Part shown: in pieces, positions 8,443 to 16,547 of the stretch
How positions within the stretch are numbered: position 1 is the stretch's first letter
Layout: every line of letters starts with the position of its first letter
Source: Betaproteobacteria bacterium
GTDB lineage: Bacteria; Pseudomonadota; Gammaproteobacteria; Burkholderiales; Thiobacillaceae
Assembly: GCA_020061585.1 (NCBI GenBank)
Contig: JAGUXX010000283.1
Span: forward strand, 1 to 43,670
DNA: 43,670 nt
Direction: 5' to 3'
Notes under the pieces: model-generated
Told to the model about the DNA's origin: nothing
The model's input: the letters and a program-made list of their open reading frames with translations, nothing else
Databases searched by the model: none
Position numbers and translations under genes: made by a program

Positions 8443-8880
8443 ATGTTGATACGTGAAGTGCTATCGGTAAAAAGCAGCATCGAGGTCGTCGGTGTCGAGC
8501 CGGATGCGACGATCGCCGAGGCGGTCAAACGCATGGCCGAGCACGACATCGGTTCACTGGTCGTGCTGCAAGACGGGGAACTGAGCGGCTTCATCACCGA
8601 GCGCGACATCCTGCGCGGCATGCACGCGCGTGGCTGCGCCCTGACCGAAGTCAAGGTCGGCGATCTGATGGAAAAGGAACCGCTGGTGGTGAACCTCGAC
8701 GATTCGGTCGATTACGCGCGTGAGGCGATGACCAAAAGCCATACCAGCCATCTGGTGGTGCTCGACGATCAGAAATTGCTCGGCGTGATTTCGTTTCACG
8801 ATGTCGCCCGGGCCTGCCTGAAAGAGGCCAGTTTTGAAAACGCGTTGTTGAAGCGCTACATCAAGCACTGGCCGGAGTAG
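8443..8880 (+). CDS. Two-CBS-domain protein
   Basis: 145 residues made almost entirely of a CBS pair: VEPDATIAEAVKRMAEHDIGSLVVLQDGELSGFITERDILR, then VKVGDLMEKEPLVVNLDDSVDYAREAMTKSHTSHLVVLDDQKLLGVISFHDVAR. CBS pairs bind adenosyl nucleotides (AMP, ATP, NADH) and regulate partner proteins. With no enzyme domain attached it is a stand-alone regulatory module with an unknown partner. A GGAGAAG sequence lies just before the ATG. It follows the DJ-1 gene by 27 bases. Confidence 0.92.
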   Translation: MLIREVLSVKSSIEVVGVEPDATIAEAVKRMAEHDIGSLVVLQDGELSGFITERDILRGMHARGCALTEVKVGDLMEKEPLVVNLDDSVDYAREAMTKSHTSHLVVLDDQKLLGVISFHDVARACLKEASFENALLKRYIKHWPE

Positions 8881-8919
8881 GCCGTTAGCGGTGAAGACCA
8901 GCCTACGGGCTGATAGTCC

Positions 8920-9414
8920 TCAGCGGATATCCTCGATGTTGAATTTCTTGTCCATGATGGTCGGCACCAGCACGGCATAGCCCTGGTTTTGCCAGTGCAC
9001 CAATTCGACCGGGGCGCTGGGCACGATGTGGACGAAATCCTGCAGGTCCTTCGCGCTGTAGCCGTAGTCGTGCATGGCCAGGCCGCAGACCTTGAATTCG
9101 ATGCCGAGGTCGGCGTAATAGCGCATGCGCTCGACGACATCCTTGTATTTGGCCGCGTTTTTCTTGGCCAGCGTGACCAGTTCGGTGCCGTGCACGACGA
9201 CCTTGATGGTGTCGGTGTCGTACTCGTAGGGCGGTACCGACAGCGGCAGGATCAGCGAGCGGATCCAGTACAGGGCGGCGCCCATCTTGGCCGGGTCGTC
9301 GAGAAAGAAATCGAACACCACTTTCGGCGCGGCATAGGGCGTTTCGACATAGGTGGCTTCGGCGCGGACCGGCAAAGCAAGCAGCAGGCCGAAAATCAGG
9401 GCAAGGATTTTCAT
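8920..9414 (-). CDS. Periplasmic DsrE-family protein
   Basis: 164 residues. A cleavable signal peptide (MKILALIFGLLLALPVRAEA) is followed by a DsrE/F-like domain: KVVFDFFLDDPAKMGAALYWIRSLI, IKVVVHGTELVTLAKKNAAKYKDVVERMRYYADLGIEFKVCGLAMHDYGY. The Cys in FKVCGLAM is at the position used for sulfur transfer in cytoplasmic TusD/DsrE proteins. Exported DsrE proteins are common in sulfur-oxidising bacteria, but their role is not established. The start has a GGAGGA sequence upstream. It lies 22 bases after rsgA on the same strand. Confidence 0.85.
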   Translation of the reverse strand: MKILALIFGLLLALPVRAEATYVETPYAAPKVVFDFFLDDPAKMGAALYWIRSLILPLSVPPYEYDTDTIKVVVHGTELVTLAKKNAAKYKDVVERMRYYADLGIEFKVCGLAMHDYGYSAKDLQDFVHIVPSAPVELVHWQNQGYAVLVPTIMDKKFNIEDIR

Positions 9415-9436
9415 GATCTGTCCTCCGGGGTGTTTG

Positions 9437-10297
9437 TTACGAGGATAGTTGACCGATCAGACTTTGATAGACCCGTAACCGGTTGGGCAGCATTTCCCCG
9501 GTTTGCGCGGCGGCCAGCACGGCGCAGCCGGGTTCCTTCAGGTGGCGGCAGTTGTAGAACCGGCACTGGCCGGCGCGGTCGCGGATTTCCGGGAAGGCGT
9601 TCATCAGCGCCGCCTGGGTCAGATGTTGCAGGCCGAATTCCTGCATGCCGGGCGAGTCGATCAGGTCGCCGCCGCCGGGCAGATGGAACAGCCGGGCATT
9701 GGTGGTGGTGTGTTTGCCGGCATCCAGGGCCAGTGATATTTCGCCGGTGGCGGCGTTGGCTGCCGGCGCCAGCGCGTTCAGCAAGGTGCTTTTGCCGACG
9801 CCGGATGCGCCGACCAGCACGCTGGTCTTGTCCAGCAGGTGGGCTTGCAGTTCCGCCAGATCGCCCCGCGCCGAGACGATGATTTGCGCATAGCCGAGCC
9901 GCGCATAGGTGTCCAGATGCCGATGCAGCGCGGCGGTTTCCGGCAGGTCGGACTTGTTCAGCGCGATCAGAACCGGGATATTCGCGCTCTCGCAGGCGAC
10001 CAGACAGCGAATCAGCAGTTCTTCGCGGAAGTAGGGCACCGCCGCGACCACCACCACGGCGAGATCGAGATTGGCGGCAATCAGCTTGCTGCGAAAATCG
10101 TCGGAGCGATACAGCAGGTTCTGGCGGGCGGCGACCTTCTCGATGACGCCTTTGTCGGCGTCGGTCATCGCGAATCCGACCCGATCGCCGCAGACGATGT
10201 CGCTCTTGCGGCCGCGGGTAACGCATTCGACGATGCCGGCGCCCGATTCGATCAGGAAGCGACGCCCGTGCGCCGCGACGACGCGTCCGGTCAGCAA
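9437..10297 (-). CDS. rsgA: Ribosome small subunit-dependent GTPase A
   Basis: 286 residues. An N-terminal OB fold (RFLIESGAGIVECVTRGRKSDIVCGDRV) is followed by a circularly permuted GTPase domain in the order G4 NKSDL, G1 GASGVGKSTLLN, G2 TTT, G3 DSPGMQEFGL. The C-terminal zinc knuckle is CRFYNCRHLKEPGC. RsgA is a late 30S assembly checkpoint that releases RbfA. The first in-frame start that keeps the OB fold is a TTG at 10297, so the start is uncertain. No ATG is available upstream in frame. It lies 28 bases after the pterin dehydratase gene, on the same strand. Confidence 0.94.
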   Translation of the reverse strand: MLTGRVVAAHGRRFLIESGAGIVECVTRGRKSDIVCGDRVGFAMTDADKGVIEKVAARQNLLYRSDDFRSKLIAANLDLAVVVVAAVPYFREELLIRCLVACESANIPVLIALNKSDLPETAALHRHLDTYARLGYAQIIVSARGDLAELQAHLLDKTSVLVGASGVGKSTLLNALAPAANAATGEISLALDAGKHTTTNARLFHLPGGGDLIDSPGMQEFGLQHLTQAALMNAFPEIRDRAGQCRFYNCRHLKEPGCAVLAAAQTGEMLPNRLRVYQSLIGQLSS

Positions 10298-10325
10298 CGC
10301 GCCGCGACCTTCACATCCGACGCCA

Positions 10326-10670
10326 TTACAACTCGAACAACGCGTCGATCTTGGCGGCGCAGATGAAGTCCGATTCCGACAGGCCGTTGATGGCGTGGGT
10401 GACGTATTCGACGCGGCAGGTGTTGTAGCCCACCGCCAGGTCCGGGTGGTGGCCCTGCTGGTGCGACACCCAGGCGACGGCGTTGACGAAGGTCATGGTG
10501 ATGTAGTGGTCGGCGAACTTGAAATCGCGCCGCAGTTTGCCGTCGGCGACTTGCCAGTCAGCCGCCAGTTTCGGCATCAGGGCGGTTATTTCATCGTCGG
10601 AGAGCGGCGGAATGCCGCCTTCACAGGGCTTGCATTTGCCCTTGGACAGATCGCAGAAAGTGTCGGTCAT
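10326..10670 (-). CDS. phhB: Pterin-4a-carbinolamine dehydratase
   Basis: 114 residues. It carries the active-site signature GHHPDLAVGYNTCRVEYVTH and the C-terminal LSESDFICAAKID typical of PCD/DCoH. The enzyme dehydrates 4a-hydroxytetrahydrobiopterin made by aromatic amino acid hydroxylases and in some bacteria has other roles; no phenylalanine hydroxylase gene is in the window. The ATG at 10670 (MTDTFCDLSKGKCKPCEGG) is chosen because this Cys-rich start is usual for bacterial PCDs; a longer reading would begin inside the heptad repeat element upstream. Confidence 0.92.
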   Translation of the reverse strand: MTDTFCDLSKGKCKPCEGGIPPLSDDEITALMPKLAADWQVADGKLRRDFKFADHYITMTFVNAVAWVSHQQGHHPDLAVGYNTCRVEYVTHAINGLSESDFICAAKIDALFEL

Positions 10671-10707
10671 ATCGAACTCGCTGAAAGGTGGGGCGGCAGC
10701 GCCGCAG

Positions 10708-10776
10708 GTGAAACGTGAAACGTGAAGGGTGGTTTTCACGTTTCACCAAGCCGCGCAGCGGCAAGTCACATTTCAC
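10708..10776. repeat. GTGAAAC heptad inverted-repeat element, copy A
   Basis: Starts with two GTGAAAC heptads and a GTGAAGG, then inverted heptads (TTTTCAC, GTTTCAC), then AAGCCGCGCAGCGGCAAGTC with an internal 5-base-pair hairpin, and ends ACATTTCAC. The same order, with more heptads, is found at 13074-13169. It lies immediately past the stop of the monoheme cytochrome gene and upstream of phhB. Confidence 0.85.
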
Positions 10777-10780
10777 TGCC

Positions 10781-11098
10781 TTACTTGAACTTGTAATACT
10801 GATTGTTCAGATACGCCGCCAGATGCAGTTCGTCTTCCGGGAACAGGTTGTTGCCGAGCATGGCGTTGCAGGTGGTGATCATCTGCGACAGGCCGGACGG
10901 GGTTTTCACGCGGCGGTCGGCGCGGGTGTAGATCTTGCTGCCGTCGCCGCCGAATTTGCCGGCATGGCAGCCGTTGCATTTCTCTTCATGCGTGACTTTG
11001 CCTTCCTCGATGTTGCCCTTGTCGAACGGTCCGGCCAAGGTCGGGGCGCTGAGCAACGGCGCGGCGGCGAGGGCAATGGCGATGGCGATGGTTTTCAT
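10781..11098 (-). CDS. Monoheme periplasmic c-type cytochrome
   Basis: 105 residues. A signal peptide (MKTIAIAIALAAAPLLSAPTLA) is followed by a single heme c site CNGCH at ~41-45. The C-terminal part has another Cys (TTCNAMLGNN) and NNLFPEDELHLAAYLN, a helix usual in small soluble cytochromes. It probably shuttles electrons in the periplasm; its partners are unknown. The ATG at 11098 has GGAGAC upstream and opens the signal peptide. It stands alone between the M48 protease gene and phhB. Confidence 0.88.
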   Translation of the reverse strand: MKTIAIAIALAAAPLLSAPTLAGPFDKGNIEEGKVTHEEKCNGCHAGKFGGDGSKIYTRADRRVKTPSGLSQMITTCNAMLGNNLFPEDELHLAAYLNNQYYKFK

Positions 11099-11123
11099 GG
11101 TTGTCTCCTGGTATTGATACCCA

Positions 11124-12410
11124 TCAAGTCCGGATGGGATGCAGATTACGGGTTGTTGAACTGGCCTGTTCGGCATAAGACTCCAGTTTGCCGATTCGTT
11201 CCACGGCTTTCGGGTGGCTATCATAAAACAGCGAATACACGGGATCCGGCGTCAGTGTCGCGGCATTGTCGCGATACAGGCGCACCAGCGCCGAAACCAG
11301 ATGGCCGGGATGGGTCAGGCTGGCGGCGAAGGCGTCGGCCTCGAATTCATGTTTGCGCGAATACAGACTCATCAGCGGCGACAGCGGGAACAGGAACACC
11401 GGCAGCGCCAGGAAGAACAAGGCCAGCGCGGTGGCGTCGGACTGGCTGGCGACGCCCAGGCCCTGATAGAACCAGGCGGCGTCTTTCAGCACCGCCAGCA
11501 GGCCGAGCATGACCAGGCTGAGCACGAACATCAGGCCGATGCGCTTGATGATGTGGCGGCGTTTGAAATGCCCCAGTTCGTGCGCCAGCACCGCTTCGAT
11601 CTGTTCCGGCGTCAGTTGCGCCAGCAGGGTGTCGTAGAACACGATGCGCTTGTTCTTGCCCAGGCCGGTGAAGTAGGCGTTGCCATGGCTGGAGCGGCGC
11701 GAACCGTCCATCACGAACACGCCGCTGGCATGGAAGCCGGCGCGCGCCAGCAGGTCTTCGATGCGCTGCTTGAGGTCGGTGTCGGCCAACGGCGTGAATT
11801 TGTTGAACAGCGGCGCGATGACGGTCGGGTAGACGGTCAACAGCAGCAGATTGAAGCCCATCCAGACCGCCCACACCCAGAGCCACCAACTGTCGCCCAT
11901 GATGCCCATCAGCCACAGCACCAGCAGGATCAGCGGCGCGCCGATGGTCAGGCCGAGCAGGGTCTGCTTGAACAGGTCGGCAAAGAATCCAGCCAGGGTC
12001 TGGCGATTGAAGCCGAAGCGCGCCTCGATGCGGAACTGACGATACAAGTTGAACGGCAATTCGGCCGCGCCGCTGATCAGCGTCAGACCCAGCAACACGC
12101 CGACGCCGACGAGCAGCGGTTGGGCGATCTGGCCCGACAGCGCATCGTTCAACCATTGCAGCCCGCCGCCCAGCGTGAAGGCCAGCAGCAAGCCGACTTC
12201 GAGGGCCAGCGTCAGCAGGCCGAGGCGTGATTTGGCCAGCGTGTAGGACGCCGCCTTGCGATGTTCGGCCAGCGGGATGCTGTCGGCGAATGCCGCCGGC
12301 GGGGTGTCGCGATGCAGCCAGACATGCCGCATCTGGCGCAGCAGCAACCACAGCTTGAGACCGAACGAAATACACAGTGCGGCCAAAAATATGCTTTGAA
12401 ATGAAGGCAT
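11124..12410 (-). CDS. M48-family membrane metalloprotease (Ste24/CAAX-type)
   Basis: 428 residues. Several transmembrane segments lie in the first ~220 residues (FLAALCISFGLKLWLLL, GLLTLALEVGLLLAFTLGG, LLVGVGVLLGLTLISGAA, LLGLTIGAPLILLVLWLMGIMG, WLWVWAVWMGFNLLLLTVY). The zinc motif HELGH sits in LAHELGHFKRRHI, and the distal zinc ligand is in RKHEFEADAFAA. FVMDGSRRSSHGNAYFTGLGKNKRIVFYDTLL is characteristic of Ste24-type M48 proteases, with catalysis at the membrane face. The bacterial role is probably membrane protein quality control. It diverges from orn with ~106 bases between starts. Confidence 0.93.
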   Translation of the reverse strand: MPSFQSIFLAALCISFGLKLWLLLRQMRHVWLHRDTPPAAFADSIPLAEHRKAASYTLAKSRLGLLTLALEVGLLLAFTLGGGLQWLNDALSGQIAQPLLVGVGVLLGLTLISGAAELPFNLYRQFRIEARFGFNRQTLAGFFADLFKQTLLGLTIGAPLILLVLWLMGIMGDSWWLWVWAVWMGFNLLLLTVYPTVIAPLFNKFTPLADTDLKQRIEDLLARAGFHASGVFVMDGSRRSSHGNAYFTGLGKNKRIVFYDTLLAQLTPEQIEAVLAHELGHFKRRHIIKRIGLMFVLSLVMLGLLAVLKDAAWFYQGLGVASQSDATALALFFLALPVFLFPLSPLMSLYSRKHEFEADAFAASLTHPGHLVSALVRLYRDNAATLTPDPVYSLFYDSHPKAVERIGKLESYAEQASSTTRNLHPIRT

Positions 12411-12516
12411 TAGCGTAATATTTTGATCGGGACCAAAGTGGCTTGGGCATGCGATTGTCCCACAATCTGTGCCACAATCGGCCGCCCGTCATTCACGCCT
12501 ATCCGGCCTTAACCAC

Positions 12517-13077
12517 ATGCCGCAAAACAACACTCACCTGGTCTGGCTGGACATGGAAATGTCTGGCTTGAATCCCGATACCGATGTCGTGCTCGAAGTC
12601 GCCCTGATCGTCACCGACAAGGATCTTGTTCTGGTCGAGGAAGGCCCGGTGCTGGTGCTGCACCAACCCGACGTCGTGCTGGATGGCATGGATAGCTGGA
12701 ACAAGGGCACGCATGGCAAGTCCGGGCTGATCGACAAGGTCAAGGCATCGACGCTGAGCGCCGCCGATGTCTCGCGGCAAATGATCGAATTCATGCAACG
12801 CCACGTGCCGCCGCGCACCTCGCCGATGTGCGGCAACTCGATCTGCCAGGATCGGCGCTTCATGGCGCGTCATCTGCCGGAAATGGAAGCGTATTTTCAT
12901 TACCGCAATCTGGATGTCTCGACGTTGAAGGAATTGGCCGGCCGTTGGCGGCCGGAGTTGAAGGACGGTTTCAAGAAGGCCAACAGCCATACGGCGCTGG
13001 CCGACATTCAGGAATCCATCGAAGAATTGAAGTATTACCGCGAGCATTTCATCCGGATGGAGAAGAGTGAAGGGTGA
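12517..13077 (+). CDS. orn: Oligoribonuclease
   Basis: 186 residues, close to the ~181 of E. coli Orn. DEDDh exonuclease motifs: [20 protein letters not shown] (Exo I), [16 protein letters not shown] (Exo II) and [17 protein letters not shown] (Exo III with the catalytic His). Orn degrades 2-5 nt RNAs and pGpG, so it finishes c-di-GMP turnover. The ATG at 12517 is chosen because [17 protein letters not shown] matches the family N-terminus; an ATG 48 bases upstream is possible but adds unconserved residues. The stop codon lies inside the first GTGAAAC unit of the repeat element that follows. Confidence 0.96.
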   Translation: MPQNNTHLVWLDMEMSGLNPDTDVVLEVALIVTDKDLVLVEEGPVLVLHQPDVVLDGMDSWNKGTHGKSGLIDKVKASTLSAADVSRQMIEFMQRHVPPRTSPMCGNSICQDRRFMARHLPEMEAYFHYRNLDVSTLKELAGRWRPELKDGFKKANSHTALADIQESIEELKYYREHFIRMEKSEG

Positions 13078-13169
13078 AACGTGAAATGTGAAATGTGAAA
13101 TGTGAAATGTGAAATGTGAAGGGGCTTTCACTTTTCACCGAAGCCGCGAAGCGGCAAGTCACTTTTCAC
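13074..13169. repeat. GTGAAAY heptad inverted-repeat element, copy B (expanded)
   Basis: One GTGAAAC and five exact GTGAAAT heptads (13074-13115) are followed by GTGAAGG, then inverted TTTCACT/TTTCACC units, the hairpin GCCGCGAAGCGGC (13143-13155), and GTCACTTTTCAC. The right half is nearly identical to 10741-10776, but the heptad number is higher. The element begins inside the orn stop codon and ends ~44 bases before the glucan phosphorylase start. Confidence 0.9.
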
Positions 13170-13212
13170 GAAATTGCATGCAGCTGTCATCTACGCTAAA
13201 GAGAGAAATTTG

Positions 13213-15765
13213 ATGAAACCCGGAACGCCGTTTGTCGTTGAAGTGAACCCACGCATTCCGCGTCGTCTGGCGCGTTTGACCGAGCTGGCCGACAACCTCT
13301 GGTACGGATGGGATCGCCCCAGTCGTACCTTGTTCGCGCGGCTGCATCCCGGCCTGTGGGATGCGGTCAACCACAATCCGAAGGCGTTTCTGAAGCGGGT
13401 CGATGAAGAGCGCCTGACCGAGGCGGCGGAAGATCACATCTTCCTCGGCAGCTACAACCGCGTGCTGTCGGCGTTCGATACCTACATGAGCGAACCGCTG
13501 CGGCGCGACATGCAGCTCAATCTGCATCCCGGCGACCTGATCGCCTACTTCTGCGCCGAATTCGGTTTCCACGAGAGCTTCCCGGTGTATTCCGGCGGCC
13601 TGGGCATCCTCGCCGGCGACCATTGCAAGTCGGCCTCCGACATGCGTTTGCCGTTCGTCGCGGTCGGGCTGCTGTACCGCCAGGGCTATTTCTTTCAGCG
13701 CATCGACAACGACGGCAATCAGATCGCCCATTACACCGATTCCGAATTCGACGACCTGCCGGTGCACCCGGCGATGGGCGAAGACGGCAGCGAAGTGCAT
13801 ATCCAGATCGAACTGCCCGGCCGGACACTGGAAGTGAAGGTCTGGGAAGCGCACATCGGCCATGTCAGACTGTGTCTGCTGGATACCGATCTGCCGGCCA
13901 ACAGCGTCGAGGATCGCTACATCACCCACCAGCTCTACGGCGGCGACCGACATACCCGGATTCAGCAGGAAATCGTGCTCGGCGTCGGCGGCATGCGCGC
14001 CTTGCAGGCGCTCGGCATCAAGCCGACCGCGTATCACATCAACGAGGGCCATGCCGCCTTCCTGGTGCTGGAACGGGTGCGGCGCAAGGTCAAGGAAGGC
14101 CTGTCCTTCCATGCCGCGCTGGAAGCGGTGGCGGCCAATACGGTGTTCACCACGCATACCCCGGTGCCGGCCGGGCACGACCATTTCAGCGAAGACATGG
14201 TGTGGGATTATTTCGGCCGCTGTTGCAACGATCTGGGCGTCAGCCGCTCCGAATTCATGAGTCTGGGCGGCGCCGAACATGGTCAGGACTTCAACATGAC
14301 CAAGCTGGCTTTGCACGGTTCACGGCATCACAACGGCGTATCGCGCATCCACGGCCAGGTGTCGTCGCATATCCTGGCCGACATGTGGTCGCAAGTCGCG
14401 CCGGAAGATTCGCCTATGGACTACATCACCAACGGCGTTCACGTTTCCACCTTCCTGGCCCAGGAATGGCAAGATCTGTTCGACAATAAACTGGGTTACG
14501 AGTGGCGCCGACGGCTGGCCGACACCGAGTTCTGGCAGAAGGTCGAGGGGATTCCCGATCACCATTTCTGGTCCGTGCATCAAGCGCTGAAGTCGCAGAT
14601 GTTGCATTCGTTGCGTTACCGCATCACCCATCAGCACTTGCGCAATCACGGTTCCGAGGCGCACCTGGAGCGGATGCTGAAGTTCGCCAATCCGCTCGAT
14701 CCGAACGTGCTGACCATCGGTTTCGCCCGCCGTTTCGCCACTTACAAGCGTGCCACGCTGATGTTCGAGAACATGGACTGGATGCGCCAGATCATCAGCG
14801 ACGCGGACCGGCCGGTGTTGTTCATCTTCGCCGGCAAGGCGCACCCGGCGGACCGGCCAGGTCAGGAACTGATCCGCCGGATCCACGAGATTTCGCGTTG
14901 GCCGGAGTTCGAGGGCAAGCTGATGATGGTCGAAGGCTATGACCTCGGCTTCGCGCGGCGGCTGGTGTCCGGCTGCGATGTCTGGCTCAACAACCCGATC
15001 TATCCGCTCGAAGCCTCCGGCACCTCCGGCATGAAGGCGGCGATGAACGGCGTGATCAATCTGTCGGTGACCGATGGCTGGTGGGGCGAGGGCTATGACG
15101 GCGCCAACGGCTGGGCGATCAAGCCGGCGCCGGAAAACTACGACGAAGCCCGACGCAACCGCGAGGACAGCCAGACACTCTACGAATTGCTGCAAGACCA
15201 GGTGATACCCATGTATTACCGGCGTCATGAACTGGGCTTCTCGTCGGAATGGGTGCGCATGGCCAAGCGCTCGATCATCACGCTGTTGCCGCGCTTTAAT
15301 TCCACCCGCATGGTCACCGAATACGTCAACAAGTTCTACGGCCCGGCCTCCCGCCAATGGCGGCGCTATTCGGAAGGCGGCTTCGCGGCGGCGCAAAGTC
15401 TGGCGGCCTGGAAAACCAAGGTGCGCCTGGCCTGGGGCGGCGTGTCGGTGAAACGTATCGAGGAACCGTTGAAGCGCATCAGTTACGGAGAAAGCATCGA
15501 ACTCAAGGTGGCGGTGAATCTGAACGGCTTGTCGCCGGAGGATGTGCGTGTCGAAGTGCTGGTCGGCCGCGCCTCCAAGCAGGGCCAGGACAAGGATGTA
15601 CAGGCCGTGCTCATGCAGCCGGGTGGCGCGCTGGAAGACGATTGCCTGTACCGCCTCGAATTGACCCCGGAATTGTGCGGCAAACTGCTTTACCGGGTGC
15701 GCATCTATCCGCACCACGAACTGCTGACCCACCCGTTCGAAACCGGGTTGATGGTCTGGCTGTGA
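13213..15765 (+). CDS. glgP: Alpha-glucan phosphorylase (DUF3417-containing type)
   Basis: About 850 residues. The enzyme releases glucose-1-phosphate from glycogen or maltodextrins. The N-terminal ~100 residues (RLARLTELADNLWYGWDRPSRTLF) form the DUF3417 domain of the short archaeal/Thermus-like phosphorylases. The catalytic body shows AEFGFHESFPVYSGGLGILAGDHCKSASD, YHINEGHAAFLVLERVR, FTTHTPVPAGHDHF, and the PLP-binding region EASGTSGMKAAMNG with Lys at ~608. The C-terminal ~100 residues are a smaller beta domain. The ATG at 13213 is preferred; an earlier ATG at 13174 would add 13 residues. No other glycogen genes are in the window. Confidence 0.94.
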   Translation: MKPGTPFVVEVNPRIPRRLARLTELADNLWYGWDRPSRTLFARLHPGLWDAVNHNPKAFLKRVDEERLTEAAEDHIFLGSYNRVLSAFDTYMSEPLRRDMQLNLHPGDLIAYFCAEFGFHESFPVYSGGLGILAGDHCKSASDMRLPFVAVGLLYRQGYFFQRIDNDGNQIAHYTDSEFDDLPVHPAMGEDGSEVHIQIELPGRTLEVKVWEAHIGHVRLCLLDTDLPANSVEDRYITHQLYGGDRHTRIQQEIVLGVGGMRALQALGIKPTAYHINEGHAAFLVLERVRRKVKEGLSFHAALEAVAANTVFTTHTPVPAGHDHFSEDMVWDYFGRCCNDLGVSRSEFMSLGGAEHGQDFNMTKLALHGSRHHNGVSRIHGQVSSHILADMWSQVAPEDSPMDYITNGVHVSTFLAQEWQDLFDNKLGYEWRRRLADTEFWQKVEGIPDHHFWSVHQALKSQMLHSLRYRITHQHLRNHGSEAHLERMLKFANPLDPNVLTIGFARRFATYKRATLMFENMDWMRQIISDADRPVLFIFAGKAHPADRPGQELIRRIHEISRWPEFEGKLMMVEGYDLGFARRLVSGCDVWLNNPIYPLEASGTSGMKAAMNGVINLSVTDGWWGEGYDGANGWAIKPAPENYDEARRNREDSQTLYELLQDQVIPMYYRRHELGFSSEWVRMAKRSIITLLPRFNSTRMVTEYVNKFYGPASRQWRRYSEGGFAAAQSLAAWKTKVRLAWGGVSVKRIEEPLKRISYGESIELKVAVNLNGLSPEDVRVEVLVGRASKQGQDKDVQAVLMQPGGALEDDCLYRLELTPELCGKLLYRVRIYPHHELLTHPFETGLMVWL

Positions 15766-15771
15766 ACTGTA

Positions 15772-15829
15772 GGGACAAGGGGCAAGGGGCAAGGGGCATG
15801 GGGTTGACCTGCACCTTGCACCTTGCCCC
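15772..15829. repeat. AGGGGCA heptad inverted-repeat element
   Basis: A short run of AGGGGCA-type units (AGGGACA, AGGGGCA, AGGGGCA, AGGGGCA from ~15771) is followed by inverted units; arms 15779-15794 and 15814-15829 pair over 16 bases with one mismatch. The overall design (heptad run, spacer, inverted heptads) resembles the GTGAAAY elements, but the unit sequence differs. It sits between glgP and crcB and could end glgP transcription. Confidence 0.75.
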
Positions 15830-15847
15830 ATGCTCCTGCTCTGGGAT

Positions 15848-16225
15848 ATGACCGCCTTCATCGCCATCGGCTGCGGCGCCGCCATCGGCGCCTGGTTGCG
15901 CTGGGGCCTGGGCTTGTGGCTCAACCCGGTGTTTCCGACGCTGCCCTACGGCACGCTGGCGGCCAATCTGCTCGGCGGTTATCTGGTCGGCGTGGCGATC
16001 GCCTATTTCGTGCAGCATCCCGGCTTGTCGCCGGAATGGCGATTGTTGGTGATGACCGGGTTTCTCGGCGGACTCACCACCTTTTCCACTTTTTCCGCCG
16101 AAGTCTTCACGCTGATCAGCCGCAATCAACTCGGCTGGGCGTTGACCGCCGCCGCGGCGCATCTGTTCGGTTCGCTGGCGATGACGGCGTTGGGCGTGTG
16201 GAGTTACAAACTGCTGCGGGGGTGA
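15848..16225 (+). CDS. crcB: Fluoride channel Fluc/CrcB
   Basis: About 125 residues with four hydrophobic segments. Family motifs are [13 protein letters not shown] near the N-terminus, [21 protein letters not shown] with the conserved Asn, and [19 protein letters not shown], the signature with the pore phenylalanines and sodium-site region. CrcB dimers export fluoride ions passively. The ATG at 15848 (MTAFIAIG) places the first helix as in the family; an earlier ATG at 15830 lies in the end of the inverted repeat. The DUF190 gene follows after two bases. I see no fluoride riboswitch before the gene. Confidence 0.93.
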   Translation: MTAFIAIGCGAAIGAWLRWGLGLWLNPVFPTLPYGTLAANLLGGYLVGVAIAYFVQHPGLSPEWRLLVMTGFLGGLTTFSTFSAEVFTLISRNQLGWALTAAAAHLFGSLAMTALGVWSYKLLRG

Positions 16226-16227
16226 AC

Positions 16228-16545
16228 ATGCAAGCGCTCTATATTCGATTCTTTGCCCAGGAAGGCATGAAGCACGCGCACCAGTCGGTGCATGACTGGC
16301 TGTTCGGCCAAGCGCGTGAACTGGGCATCGCCGGCGGCACCGCCTATCGCGCCACGGCCGGCTACGGCCGGCATGGATTGCTGGAGGACGCGTTTTTCGA
16401 ACTGGCCGGCAAATTGCCGGAAAGTATCGAATTCGTGGCGGACGAAGGCCGCATCGCCGCGTTGATCGAACGCGTCGGCGCGGCCGGGTTGCAACTGGTT
16501 TTCGTCACCCATCCGGTGCGTATCGGCATTACCGGAGCCCGCTGA
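16228..16545 (+). CDS. DUF190 family protein
   Basis: 105 residues, beginning MQALYIRFFAQEGMKHAHQSVHDWLFGQARELGIAGGTAYRATAGYG. This is the DUF190 pattern, a PII-like ferredoxin fold. DUF190 genes commonly sit next to crcB, as here where only two bases separate the stop and start codons, so a regulatory link with fluoride export is plausible but unproven. The start is fixed by the preceding crcB stop and GGGGGTGA as a ribosome-binding region. Confidence 0.88.
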   Translation: MQALYIRFFAQEGMKHAHQSVHDWLFGQARELGIAGGTAYRATAGYGRHGLLEDAFFELAGKLPESIEFVADEGRIAALIERVGAAGLQLVFVTHPVRIGITGAR

Positions 16546-16547
16546 GG

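Noticed and set aside
8885..8919. A terminator between the CBS and DsrE genes (AGCC-TACG-GGCT)
   Set aside because: The four-base-pair stem is too short and no T-tract follows.
13074..13169. A CRISPR array
   Set aside because: Units are 7 bases with no spacers and no cas genes nearby.
15766..15847. A fluoride riboswitch before crcB
   Set aside because: The leader is filled by an inverted heptad repeat; I could not fit the conserved riboswitch core.
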